Assembly (NCBI RefSeq): GCF_024171925.1
Contig: NZ_JAMTCO010000019.1
Span: 1 to 64,000 of the forward strand
DNA: 64,000 bases
Reading direction: 5' to 3'
DNA from: Actinokineospora diospyrosa
GTDB taxonomy: Bacteria; Actinomycetota; Actinomycetes; Mycobacteriales; Pseudonocardiaceae
The notes below the pieces were generated by a model. That model was not told the origin of the DNA. It was given only the letters and a program-made list of their open reading frames with translations, and made no database searches. Within the stretch, counting starts at the first letter, position 1; the number at the start of each line of letters is the position of its first letter. The position numbers and the translations under genes were made by a program. Positions 19,338 to 27,930 of the stretch are shown here, one piece after another.

Positions 19338-21593
19338 GTGGAGACCAGCGCGCATTGGGGAACGTACCTGGTCGAGGTGTCCGCCGACGGCTGTGAAGTG
19401 GTCGGCGCCGGTTCTCGGGACCCGGATGCCGCGCCCGCGATCGGCAACGTGGTGGACGGGAACCGGCACCGGTCCCGGGTCGCGCGGCCCAGTGTTCGGC
19501 GCGGGTGGCTCGAGCGCGGCCCTGGTCCGGACACCAGTCGCGGCGGGGACGACTATGTCGAGGTTTCGTGGGACACGGCGCTGGACCTGGTCGCGGGTGA
19601 GTTGGAACGGGTCCGGTCCGGGTTCGGCAACCAGGCGATCTTCGGCGGTTCCTACGGTTGGGGCAGCGCGGGTCGGCTGCACCACGCACAGAGCCAGCTG
19701 CACCGGTTCCTGAACACGATCGGCGGGTACACGCGCTCGATCAACGACTACAGCCGTGGCGCGAGCATGGTCCTGCTCCCCCACCTGATCGGTGCCCAAG
19801 GCGCGCTGGACCTCCGCTACAAGCCAGTGTCGTGGGCCGACGCGGCCGAGCACACGGATTTGCTGGTCACCTTCGGTGGGGTGCGGCGGTCCAACATGTG
19901 GGTCGTGCCGGGCGGTCACGCGCGGCACGTCGGATCCGGCCTGGCCAGGGCGGCGGCGCGGACCACGCGGGTGGTGACCTTGTCGGCGCAGCGGGATGAC
20001 GCGTTCGCTGATCTGGACGCCGAGTGGATCGGGGTGATGCCCGCGACGGACACGGCGGTCATGCTGGCGCTCATCCACGTGCTGGTCGTGGACGGTCTGG
20101 CTGATGACGAGTTCCTCGCGCGGTACACCGTGGGCGCTGAGGAGGTTCGACGGTATGTGCTGGGGTCGGCTGATGGGGTTCCGAAGACGCCCGAGTGGGC
20201 TTCGGCGATCAGCAGGACACCTGCGGGGGTGATTCGCGAGCTGGCGCACCGGATGGCGACCGGGCGGACGCTGATCAACGTGGTCTATGCGCTGCAACGG
20301 GGTGAACGCGGGGAGCAGGCGGTGTTCGCTGGGCTGACCCTCGCGGCTTTCCTGGGCCAGATCGGGCTACCCGGCGGCGGGTTCGTGCACGGCTTCGGGT
20401 CGATGGGCGATTACGGCGTCGGGGTCACGGGTCCGCGGCTGCCGACGTTCCCGCAGGGCTACAACCCGGTGCCGGACTACATCCCGTGCGCCAGGATCAG
20501 CGATCTCCTGCTCAACCCCGGCGCGGAGATCCCGTACAACGGTGGCACGGTCCGGTTCCCGGAGGTCAAGCTGGCCTACTGGGCGGGCGGCAACCCCTTC
20601 CACCACCACCAAGACCTGCGACGACTCCGCGAAGCACTGTCCACACTGGATACGTTCATCGTGAACGAAACCCACTGGACGCCGACCGCCCGACACGCGG
20701 ATGTGGTGCTGCCAGCGGCGACCACGTTGGAGCGCGACGACGTGGCGGCGGGGGCTGGCGATAGTCGATTGCGGGCTGTGCCGCGTGTGGTGCCGCCGCG
20801 CGGGGAGGCGCGGGAGGAGTTCTGGATCTACTCGCGGTTGGCGGAGCGGATGGGGGCGGATTTCGCGGAGGGGCTGGACTCGTGGCAGTGGTTGCGGCGG
20901 ATCTACTCGGAGTCGCGCGCGGAGCCGTCGTTCGAGGAGTTCTGGCGGGAGGGGGGTGTTGACCTGCCGCAGGAGCCGTACCGGGACACGGTGTTCACCG
21001 ACTTCCGCGCTGATCCGGTGCGGTATCCGGTGCAGACGCCCAGTGGCCGGATCGAGCTGTTCTCGGCGGCGCTGGCGGGATTCGAGCTGGCGGATGTGGC
21101 GGGGCACGCGCAGTGGCGGGAGCCGACGCAGTGGTGGGGCGCGGGTGGGGAGTTCGACCTGCACCTGCTGTGTACGCAGCCGTCGCACCGGTTGCACAGC
21201 CAGTTGGACATGGGGTCAGCGAGCCAGTCGACCAAGGTGGCCGGGCGCGAACCCCTGCGCCTACACCCGACGGACGCCGCCGCCCGAGGGCTGGCTGATG
21301 GTGATCTCGCGCTGGTCCGCAGCCCCCAGGGCAGCCTCCTGGCAGGCGTCCTCACCACCGAGAACATCCTCCCCGGCGTAGCCCGAATGCACACCGGCGC
21401 CTGGTTCGACCCCAGCGCCCCACACATCGCCACCTGCATCAACGGCAACGTCAACGTGCTGACCAGGGATGTGGCTACCTCCACCCTGACCCAGGCCACC
21501 AGCGGCGCCCACGTACTGGTGGCGGTCACCCGCTACGACGGCCCAGTGCCGCCAGTACGGGCCTACGACCCGCCGCCTCTCAGCGAGAGCTGA
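19338..21593 (+). CDS. Molybdopterin-dependent S-/N-oxide reductase (BisC/TorA-like)
   Basis: A 751-residue single-subunit Mo-bisMGD enzyme. It starts TSAHWGTYLVEVS and shows GGSYGWGSAGRLHHAQSQ, which holds the serine Mo ligand position of the DMSO/TMAO/biotin sulfoxide reductase group, then LAYWAGGNPFHHHQDL and the MGD-binding C-terminal half. There is no N-terminal Fe-S cysteine motif and no Tat signal, so it is probably cytoplasmic, like BisC. It is divergent from the ABC transporter operon. A likely role is to reduce an imported S-oxide or N-oxide, but the substrate is not determined. Confidence 0.88.
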   Translation: METSAHWGTYLVEVSADGCEVVGAGSRDPDAAPAIGNVVDGNRHRSRVARPSVRRGWLERGPGPDTSRGGDDYVEVSWDTALDLVAGELERVRSGFGNQAIFGGSYGWGSAGRLHHAQSQLHRFLNTIGGYTRSINDYSRGASMVLLPHLIGAQGALDLRYKPVSWADAAEHTDLLVTFGGVRRSNMWVVPGGHARHVGSGLARAAARTTRVVTLSAQRDDAFADLDAEWIGVMPATDTAVMLALIHVLVVDGLADDEFLARYTVGAEEVRRYVLGSADGVPKTPEWASAISRTPAGVIRELAHRMATGRTLINVVYALQRGERGEQAVFAGLTLAAFLGQIGLPGGGFVHGFGSMGDYGVGVTGPRLPTFPQGYNPVPDYIPCARISDLLLNPGAEIPYNGGTVRFPEVKLAYWAGGNPFHHHQDLRRLREALSTLDTFIVNETHWTPTARHADVVLPAATTLERDDVAAGAGDSRLRAVPRVVPPRGEAREEFWIYSRLAERMGADFAEGLDSWQWLRRIYSESRAEPSFEEFWREGGVDLPQEPYRDTVFTDFRADPVRYPVQTPSGRIELFSAALAGFELADVAGHAQWREPTQWWGAGGEFDLHLLCTQPSHRLHSQLDMGSASQSTKVAGREPLRLHPTDAAARGLADGDLALVRSPQGSLLAGVLTTENILPGVARMHTGAWFDPSAPHIATCINGNVNVLTRDVATSTLTQATSGAHVLVAVTRYDGPVPPVRAYDPPPLSES

Positions 21594-21765
21594 GCAAACC
21601 GCGCCACGCAGACGACGGGAGGGCCAGCATCGGACCGGCGGGGTTCTTGGAGTCACGCACCAGCACAGCCTCACGCGCGATGTGGAGATCAGACCAAGCG
21701 ACTTCGACGCAGCTGGTTCCCGACCCGCCGCTAAAGCTGCTCTTGCGCCATGGTGTTTGCGCCAT
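21580..21765 (-). CDS. DUF397 protein, copy 2
   Basis: A 61-residue protein starting MAQTPWRKSSFSGGSGTSC with the DUF397 pattern VRDSKNPAGPML and ending in SSAWRGLLSS. It is nearly identical to the DUF397 gene just upstream at 21783, so it is a recent tandem copy. DUF397 genes usually follow a DUF5753 XRE regulator, as here, in the Scr1/BldB-related modules of actinomycetes, where they are described as toxin-antitoxin-like or developmental partners. Its 3' end overlaps the convergent reductase gene by 14 bases. Confidence 0.9.
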   Translation of the reverse strand: MAQTPWRKSSFSGGSGTSCVEVAWSDLHIAREAVLVRDSKNPAGPMLALPSSAWRGLLSSR

Positions 21766-21782
21766 TCCTAGCCTCCTCGGTC

Positions 21783-21968
21783 TCAGGGAGAGCTGAGCAA
21801 CCCCCGCCACGCGGAGGATGGAAGAGTCAGCATCGGACCGGCAGGGTTCTTGGAGTCACGCACCAGCACGTCGTCGCCCGCCGGACGATCAGCTGACCAC
21901 GCCACCTCCACGCAGTCCGTTCCCGATCCGCCACTGAAGCTGCTCTTGCGCCATGGTGTCTGCGCCAT
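21783..21968 (-). CDS. DUF397 protein, copy 1
   Basis: A 61-residue DUF397 protein starting MAQTPWRKSSFSGGSGTDC, with VRDSKNPAGPMLTLPSSAW at the C-terminus. It differs from its neighbour mainly in the central segment (SADRPAGDDV here). The start lies inside the end of the XRE gene in another frame, so the two overlap by 80 bases and are translationally linked. Confidence 0.9.
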   Translation of the reverse strand: MAQTPWRKSSFSGGSGTDCVEVAWSADRPAGDDVLVRDSKNPAGPMLTLPSSAWRGLLSSP

Positions 21969-22821
21969 CCCAGTGACTCCCTCGGTCGTACTCGTCGGCC
22001 AGTCCAGCCGCGAACTCCCGAGATTGTTCCTCATCCAGCGCGATGCCCTCGAGCTTGGGTATCAACTCATAGTAGCCGCGCACATAAGCGGGCTCATCGA
22101 TGATCAAGCCTCCGTTGGCCAAGTTGTCGAGATACACGATGGGTTTGTGGAGGGCGAATTCCATCAACCTGAAGGCGCCCAGCACAGACCGCTCCCCCGC
22201 CGCGCTAGGCACGACGCGGATCGACACGTTCTCCCTCGCAGCCGTGAACACCAGGTGCAGCAGCTGTTCGTGCATCACCTTGGCCGTGCCGACTTGAAGC
22301 CGGAGCGCTTGCTCGTGGATGTAGAACGTGAACCACGCGGGTTCGGGAACGGCCAGGATGCGACTGCGCTCCATCCGAGTACGCACCGCGCCATCCAGTT
22401 GATCTGGGGTGGAGTCCGCGTCAACGGAGGAGATCATGGCTCGGGCGTACTCGGGTGTCTGCAGCAGGCCGTGGACCATCTGGGCCTCGTAGCCGACCGT
22501 GTAGTCGGCCATGGACTCGTGGAAGATGAGGGACTGCAGTGAGCCGCCGATGCCCTGGTCGGACAGGTAGTAGCCCTGTTGGCGTTCGGCCATCCTGGTG
22601 AACTCGAACAGCTCTTGGGCCTTCCGGTACGACAGGCCGCAGCCCACCACGTGCTGGATCACGTCCGTGGTGGTCGACGCCCGGTGGCCGGTTTCCATCC
22701 GGGAGAGGGTGGTCAGGGGCAGGCCCAGGCGGTTGGCGAGTTCGGTGAGGGTCAGGCCTGCGTTCTCCCGGAGCCCGCGCAGCGTCGCGCCGAGCTCCCG
22801 GTAGGCGGCGGAGGTGCTCAT
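21889..22821 (-). CDS. XRE-family regulator with DUF5753 (Scr1 type)
   Basis: A 310-residue protein. The N-terminal helix-turn-helix covers about residues 8-62 (LRGLRENAGLTLTELANRLG and LTTLSRMETGHR). The rest is the DUF5753 domain with VHGLLQTPEYARAMI, TFYIHEQALRLQVGT and SIRVVPSAAGER. This domain pairs with DUF397 proteins, encoded directly downstream. The last 27 residues overlap the DUF397 gene. Likely a DNA-binding regulator of this small module; its other targets are unknown. Confidence 0.92.
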   Translation of the reverse strand: MSTSAAYRELGATLRGLRENAGLTLTELANRLGLPLTTLSRMETGHRASTTTDVIQHVVGCGLSYRKAQELFEFTRMAERQQGYYLSDQGIGGSLQSLIFHESMADYTVGYEAQMVHGLLQTPEYARAMISSVDADSTPDQLDGAVRTRMERSRILAVPEPAWFTFYIHEQALRLQVGTAKVMHEQLLHLVFTAARENVSIRVVPSAAGERSVLGAFRLMEFALHKPIVYLDNLANGGLIIDEPAYVRGYYELIPKLEGIALDEEQSREFAAGLADEYDRGSHWDGADTMAQEQLQWRIGNGLRGGGVVS

Positions 22822-22897
22822 GCGGGCACGCTAGAGGCATCCGGCCATCGATTCTGCCCGTGGCGCGCCGGATACACCCCATCGGAGCAGGTCAATT

Positions 22898-24037
22898 TCA
22901 GTCTTTCACGGTGGACAAGACGCGCTTGCCAGCAGCCACCAGCGCCGCGTCCTCCTGCGGCGGGTGCACCCGGACGCACAGGACGTCGCGCAGGTGTCGC
23001 TCCAGTGGGTTGTGCCTGGACAGCGCCGGATTGCCCAGGGCAGCCACTGCCGCCTGCACCGCCGCCACGACGGATCGGGCGATGGCCACCTTGATCACCG
23101 ACAGCTGCGGCAACACCGTCTCGTCCCGCAGCAGCGCGCCGTGCAGCAGGGTCTCGGCCTGGGCGATCTGCAGGTCGATCTCACCCGCCACCGCCTGGAT
23201 CCGCTCCAGCGTCGCGATGGGTTTGCCCAGCCCAGCGGGCACGCGTGACCGGGCGAAGTCCGCGAACGCGCGCCGGGCCGCCCGCGCCACCCCGATGTAG
23301 AGCGCCGGATGGCCGAAACTGCCCGGCCCCGCAGTAGCCGCCGGGTCCCGATACACCCCATCCGCACCGCGCGGGATCTCGACGAACGCGTCCAGAGGCA
23401 GCTCGACCGACGTATAGGTGACGTCGTGGGTGTTGGAGGCCCGCAGTCCCAGGTGGTCCCAGGTGTCGAGCCAGGCGATCCCGGGCAGGTCACCGGGCAC
23501 GACCACGTGGCCGACCCGGTCCTCGGCCACCACCCACACCAGGTGGTACGCCAGCGCCGTGCCACCCGTCGCGTAGGCCTTGTGGCCGTCGAGCACCCAA
23601 CCAGACGCCGTGCGCCGGATCGAGGTCTTGGGCAGTCCGCCCCGGGCAGGCGCACCCAGCTCCGGTTCGGCGCGGATCGCGTTGATCGGGGCAGGTCCAG
23701 CGGCGGACCGCTCCAGCACATCGTCGTAGTACGCCTGCGGCCAGTGCGGGTTCGCGGCCTGCGACGCGTGCGCCATCAGGGTGTTCGCGGCGATCAGCGC
23801 GACGGACGGGTCGCCTTCGCCCAGTGCGGTGAGGATGCGGGCGGTATCGAGCGGGCTCACCCCGGGCCCGCCATAGCGGTGACCGACGCTCGCGGTGAGC
23901 AGGCCGGCCTTCGCGGCGACCTCCAGACCGCGCGCCGGGATCTCACCGCTGCGGTCGTACTCGGCAGCGGTCTCGGCTACCTCCGCGGTGACCGCCGCGA
24001 GGGCCTCGTCGCTCAGATCGGGAACGGTGATCGTCAC
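22898..24037 (-). CDS. Acyl-CoA dehydrogenase-like flavin monooxygenase (SfnB/DszC-like)
   Basis: A 379-residue acyl-CoA dehydrogenase-fold protein. The ACAD middle domain (SGWVLDGHKAYATGGTALAY) and C-terminal helices are clear, but the usual catalytic Glu block of true acyl-CoA dehydrogenases is not evident. With an SsuD-like monooxygenase immediately upstream (GTGA overlap) and a flavin reductase nearby, it fits the group that includes SfnB and DszC, used in sulfur release from organosulfur compounds. Substrate is not known. Confidence 0.75.
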   Translation of the reverse strand: MTITVPDLSDEALAAVTAEVAETAAEYDRSGEIPARGLEVAAKAGLLTASVGHRYGGPGVSPLDTARILTALGEGDPSVALIAANTLMAHASQAANPHWPQAYYDDVLERSAAGPAPINAIRAEPELGAPARGGLPKTSIRRTASGWVLDGHKAYATGGTALAYHLVWVVAEDRVGHVVVPGDLPGIAWLDTWDHLGLRASNTHDVTYTSVELPLDAFVEIPRGADGVYRDPAATAGPGSFGHPALYIGVARAARRAFADFARSRVPAGLGKPIATLERIQAVAGEIDLQIAQAETLLHGALLRDETVLPQLSVIKVAIARSVVAAVQAAVAALGNPALSRHNPLERHLRDVLCVRVHPPQEDAALVAAGKRVLSTVKD

Positions 24038-25251
24038 GCCTGACCCGCCGTCGCGTAGCGCTGGTAGTCCTCCGTGTAGTTGCCCAGGTGCTCGGCCTGC
24101 AGCGTTCCGCGCCTGCCGGTCGCCTCACGGTGCGCGATCTCCTGTCGCACCAAGGGGAGCACATACCTGCCGTAGTCCACGGCGTCGTTGAGCGTGTCGT
24201 AGCCCCGGATGCTGACCAGGTCCGCGCCGCGGTCGACGTAGTCCAGGATCGCGGCCGCCACGGTCTCCGGAGATCCGACCAGCGCGGTGGATGCCCCGGC
24301 GGCGTTGGTCACGGCGGCGGTTCGAGTCCACAGTGCACGGTCGTAGAGGTCAGCTTTGTCGGCGAACGACAGCGCCCGCTGGGATCCGACGTTCTGCGGG
24401 CTGCCCTGCTGGAAGATCTGCTTGCCGTAGCCGGACTTGGCGAACGTGGCGGCGATCTTGTCGACGTACTCGTGCGCCTTGCGCCAGGCCAGCTCGTCGG
24501 TCTCGGCGATGATCGGCCGGAACGTCACCCAGATCCGCGGCAGCGTGGTCCGACCGGCGGCGCGGGCGATGGCATGCACCCGCTCGATCTCGGCGCGCAA
24601 GTCGTCGAGCGGCTCGCCCCAGAAGCTGAACACGTCGGCCTTCTCGCCGCCGACCTGGAACGCTTCGTCGGACTGGCCGCCGATGGAGATCGGGATCGGG
24701 GTGTCGTACGGGGCGAAGCCGGGACCGAAACCGTCGAACTTGTAGAACTCGCCGTCGTGGCTGAACGGGGCGGGCTCGGTCCAGGAACGGCGCAGCAGGT
24801 CGATGTACTCGCTGGTGCGCGCGTAGCGGCGCTCCTTGGGCAGGTAGTCGCCGTGGCGGGCCTGCTCGGCGTCGCTGCCGCCGGAGATGAGGTGGACCAC
24901 GGCCCTGCCCTCGGTCAGCTGGTCCAGGGTGGCCAGCTTCTGGGCGGCGACCTGCGGCAACGTGGTGTTGGGGCGGAGCGCGACGATCGGCTTGATCCGC
25001 TCGGTGAGCTGGCCGACGGCGGCGGCGGTGACGAACGAGTCCGCGGTGCCCGAGCCGTAGGGCAGCAGCGTGTAGTCGTACCCGCCGTCCTCCAGGGCGC
25101 GGACGTAGCGGCGGAAGTACGCCGGGTCGATGCCCCTGGCGGGGACCGGGTTCAGCTCGGTCGACGGGTTGAGGTGCGACAGGCTGATGAACTCGACGGT
25201 CCGCGCGGCGGTCTCGGGGATCTGCTGGTCGAAAGCGGGTGCGCTGGTCAC
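24034..25251 (-). CDS. FMN-dependent alkanesulfonate monooxygenase-like protein
   Basis: A 405-residue luciferase-fold monooxygenase close to SsuD. It shows ALRPNTTLPQVAAQKLATLD and HLISGGSDAEQARHGDYLPK followed by ERYARTSEYIDLLRRSW-like sequence, a strong SsuD pattern. The family uses FMNH2 and oxygen to cleave sulfite from alkanesulfonates. The reduced flavin could come from the flavin reductase at 26400. Start GTG 25251; the gene overlaps the next by four bases. No sulfonate transporter is adjacent. Confidence 0.85.
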   Translation of the reverse strand: MTSAPAFDQQIPETAARTVEFISLSHLNPSTELNPVPARGIDPAYFRRYVRALEDGGYDYTLLPYGSGTADSFVTAAAVGQLTERIKPIVALRPNTTLPQVAAQKLATLDQLTEGRAVVHLISGGSDAEQARHGDYLPKERRYARTSEYIDLLRRSWTEPAPFSHDGEFYKFDGFGPGFAPYDTPIPISIGGQSDEAFQVGGEKADVFSFWGEPLDDLRAEIERVHAIARAAGRTTLPRIWVTFRPIIAETDELAWRKAHEYVDKIAATFAKSGYGKQIFQQGSPQNVGSQRALSFADKADLYDRALWTRTAAVTNAAGASTALVGSPETVAAAILDYVDRGADLVSIRGYDTLNDAVDYGRYVLPLVRQEIAHREATGRRGTLQAEHLGNYTEDYQRYATAGQA

Positions 25252-25330
25252 GTCTGAGAACGTAGGTCGGGGCGGTTGATCGCGTCCAAGACAAGAGCGC
25301 GATGGGTTCCGATAGTCCGGGGTTATGGGC

Positions 25331-26218
25331 TCAGGCGCCCTGGGCGGCGGGGACCAACTGCAGGTGTGGGCGCTGCGCGAAGAAGTCCATCCCGGCGGCG
25401 AGCGCGGTCTGCTCGATCTCGGCGTTCAACCCGCGGCGGACCACGAGCCGGAGCTGCGTCGTACCACCGTCGGGCAGCTCACTGCACACCGTCAGCCCCG
25501 TCGGCCGTCCGCCACCGCTGGGGAGCAGCGCGACGCCGAGACCTGCGCGCACGCCCGCCAGAACCCCCTCCAGCGTCGTCGACTGCGCGGTGACCTCGAC
25601 CTGCCGCCCCTCCCCCGCCAGCAGCGACATCGCCCGCTCACGCAGACCGCACGGCTCCTCGAACGCGATCAGCGGCCACGTCTCCCCCGGCGCGGGCGGC
25701 TGCCACCCCCGCGCGGCGTACCAGACCAGCGGCAACTTGCCGACCAGGTGCCCGGCGCCCTGACCGCTCGGGTCCAGCACGAACGCGAAGTCGACCGTGC
25801 CCTTGCCGACGGACTCGGCCAGTTGCGTCGACCGGCCGATCTCGAACCGGGTGGAGCAATCGGGGAAGGCGGCCTGCAACGCGCGGATCATCTCCGGCAG
25901 GATCTGGCCCGCGCTGTGCTCGGTGGACCCGACGACGATCGACCGGCTCGGCCGTGCCGCCAACCGGCGCAACGATGCGTCGTGTACCTCGATGATGCGC
26001 CGCGCCTCGGCCAGCACCTGCTCGCCCTCGTGGGTGAAGCGCATGTTGCGGCCGTCGCGCTCGAACAGCTTGCGCTTGAGGCCGCGCTCCAGCAGCCGGA
26101 CGTGCTGGCTGAGCGCGGGCTGGCTGATGTGGCGGACGGCGGCGGCCTTGCTGAACCCACCGCACTCGGCGATCGCCACCAGCGTCCGCAGGTGCTCGAG
26201 GTCGAGTGAGTTCGTCAT
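25331..26218 (-). CDS. LysR-family transcriptional regulator
   Basis: A 295-residue LysR regulator. The helix-turn-helix lies at about residues 5-63 with GGFSKAAAVRHISQPALSQH, followed by an effector-binding domain. I chose the ATG at 26218 because it sits directly before LDLEHLRTLVAIAE, the normal LysR start; the longer frame to 26407 would add an unusual extension. It lies between the monooxygenase pair and a divergent flavin reductase, so it likely controls both in response to a sulfur signal. Confidence 0.92.
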   Translation of the reverse strand: MTNSLDLEHLRTLVAIAECGGFSKAAAVRHISQPALSQHVRLLERGLKRKLFERDGRNMRFTHEGEQVLAEARRIIEVHDASLRRLAARPSRSIVVGSTEHSAGQILPEMIRALQAAFPDCSTRFEIGRSTQLAESVGKGTVDFAFVLDPSGQGAGHLVGKLPLVWYAARGWQPPAPGETWPLIAFEEPCGLRERAMSLLAGEGRQVEVTAQSTTLEGVLAGVRAGLGVALLPSGGGRPTGLTVCSELPDGGTTQLRLVVRRGLNAEIEQTALAAGMDFFAQRPHLQLVPAAQGA

Positions 26219-26399
26219 GTCCTGATTAGAACCGACCCACCCGGAGATCCAGAGCGCCGACCGGCATATGGGAACGGCGCCCGGCGGTCTTGCCAACCGG
26301 GTCCGGCGGCCCGGTCGCGCCGATCCATCACCTCTCGTCATGGGAAGCGATCGGGAAACGTTGTTGGACGCGCGGGGCGGCGCGGGCGAGGGTGGGAGG

Positions 26400-26885
26400 G
26401 TGAGCAACCTTCAGCAGGGCCTAGACCCCGGTCGGCTGCGCGCGGCCTTCGGCGCCTTCCCCAGCGGTGTCGTCGCCGTCGCCGCCCGGGTCGACGACCG
26501 GATCGTCGGCCTGGCCGCCAGTTCGTTCACCTCCGTGTCGTTGGACCCGCCACTGGTCTCCTTCTCGATCGGCACCACCTCCAAGACCTGGCCCGTGCTG
26601 CGGCGCGCGGAGCGGGTCGGGGTCACCGTGCTCGCCGAACACCACGACATCGTCGCCCGCCAGCTCGCCGGGCCCGCGGACGGCCGCTTCCACGGCCTGG
26701 ACACCGTCTCCACCGTGGACGGCGCCGTCACCCTCACCGACGGCGTCGCCTGGTTCGACACCTCGATCGAGCGGCACATCGAGGCGGGCGACCACACCAT
26801 CGTTCTGCTCCGGCTGCACTCAGCCGCGCACGCTGAGCACGCGCCGCCACTGGTGTTCCACCGCAGCCGGTTCGGCCTGAGCTAG
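26400..26885 (+). CDS. Flavin reductase (NAD(P)H:FMN oxidoreductase)
   Basis: A 161-residue flavin reductase-like domain protein with AFGAFPSGVVAVAARVDDRI, AASSFTSVSLDPPLVSFSIG and TWPVLRRAERVGVTVLAEHH, which match the small two-component flavin reductases. It should provide FMNH2 to the SsuD-like and SfnB-like monooxygenases across the LysR gene. Start is uncertain: GTG 26400 places the domain near the N-terminus, while ATG 26340 would add 20 residues. Confidence 0.88.
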   Translation: MSNLQQGLDPGRLRAAFGAFPSGVVAVAARVDDRIVGLAASSFTSVSLDPPLVSFSIGTTSKTWPVLRRAERVGVTVLAEHHDIVARQLAGPADGRFHGLDTVSTVDGAVTLTDGVAWFDTSIERHIEAGDHTIVLLRLHSAAHAEHAPPLVFHRSRFGLS

Positions 26886-26889
26886 CGGT

Positions 26890-26934
26890 CTCGCCCCGGA
26901 ACGTGGCCAATGACGGCCGACGTTCCGGGGCGAG
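26890..26934. terminator. Bidirectional terminator hairpin
   Basis: CTCGCCCCGGAACGT (26890-26904) and ACGTTCCGGGGCGAG (26920-26934) form a perfect 15-bp stem. The hairpin fills the 52-base gap between two convergent stop codons, so it can serve both genes. Confidence 0.85.
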
Positions 26935-26937
26935 TTG

Positions 26938-27930
26938 CTAGGCGAGGCTGGGCAGGGTGGTGCGGAGGTCGTCGTCGGTGAGTGAGCGTGCTGGGCGGCG
27001 TTCGGCGGCCGCGCGGGCGATCCTGGCCAGGACGGCGGCGTTGGCGGGTGCCTCGCGGCCGTGCAGCCGGGCGAGCAGGACGATCTCGCCGTTGAGGAAC
27101 TCGGTCTCGAGGGTCGCGCCGCGGAACAGGCTCTGCCAGGTGGAGCTGCCCTCGCGTTCGTGGCCGGGGATCGACTGGATCACGAACCCGGAGATGTCCT
27201 GTTTGGTGTCCGCGATGAGGTCCGCTGCGCGGATCCCGGCGGCGGCGAACACTTCCTTGGCCTCTTGCCGCAGCAGGTCACCGGCCTTGTCGCGCAACGG
27301 GCTCGGCAGGTAGAGGGCGTCCAAGGCGTTGGGGAGGATGGACAGCAGCTTGCCCGCCTTGAACGCGAGGACGTCGTCGACGACCTCGACGGCCAGGTTG
27401 GCGGCGATGAAGTCCGCTGTGATGTCGGCCAGTCGCGGATCGTCGCCGGTCGGGTATTGCCCGATCCAGTACACGGCCACCACTGGCGCTCCGGGGGATA
27501 CGACCTCGCCGGGCGCCACGTGGGTCGTCGGGGACCAGGTGACGGAGGCGAGAACGGTGCTGAAGCGGCGAAGCGCGCCGCGTTCGGCGTCGAGGCCGTT
27601 CTGCAGCGTCACCACCGGCAGCTCGGTGGCCGCCACGCCCGTGCCGACCGGCTGCCAGGCCCATGCCGCCAGGGCCGTGTCCGCGTCCTGGGTCTTGGTG
27701 GCCAGCACGAGGACGTCGTCGGGCTTGAGGTCCAGCTCATCCGGACCGCCGACGACGGGCAGCCGCAGCGTGGTGGTGCCGTCTGGGCGGATGTAGCGCA
27801 GGCCGGATTCCCGCAGCGCTACGAGGTGCGCACCACGAGCTACGAGGACAACTTCCCGTCCGGCCAGGTGTAATTCGGCCGCAGTCGAGGCGCCGACGGC
27901 TCCGGCGCCGATCACGATGTAGCGGCTCAC
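26938..27930 (-). CDS. 2-dehydropantoate 2-reductase family protein (PanE/ApbA-like)
   Basis: A 330-residue NAD(P)-dependent ketoacid reductase. The N-terminal dinucleotide motif is YIVIGAGAVGASTAAEL; the catalytic Lys lies in VLAFKAGKLLSILPNA. The family reduces ketopantoate to pantoate, but many actinomycete paralogues act on other keto acids, and the neighbour here is a hydrolase, not a pantothenate gene. The GTG start overlaps the stop of the hydrolase gene by four bases. Confidence 0.85.
   Translation of the reverse strand: MSRYIVIGAGAVGASTAAELHLAGREVVLVARGAHLVALRESGLRYIRPDGTTTLRLPVVGGPDELDLKPDDVLVLATKTQDADTALAAWAWQPVGTGVAATELPVVTLQNGLDAERGALRRFSTVLASVTWSPTTHVAPGEVVSPGAPVVAVYWIGQYPTGDDPRLADITADFIAANLAVEVVDDVLAFKAGKLLSILPNALDALYLPSPLRDKAGDLLRQEAKEVFAAAGIRAADLIADTKQDISGFVIQSIPGHEREGSSTWQSLFRGATLETEFLNGEIVLLARLHGREAPANAAVLARIARAAAERRPARSLTDDDLRTTLPSLA

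Noticed and set aside
24313..24335. T-loop-like GGTTCGAGTCCA, considered as tRNA
   Set aside because: It lies inside the SsuD-like gene and no acceptor or anticodon stems surround it. No tRNA was found in the window.
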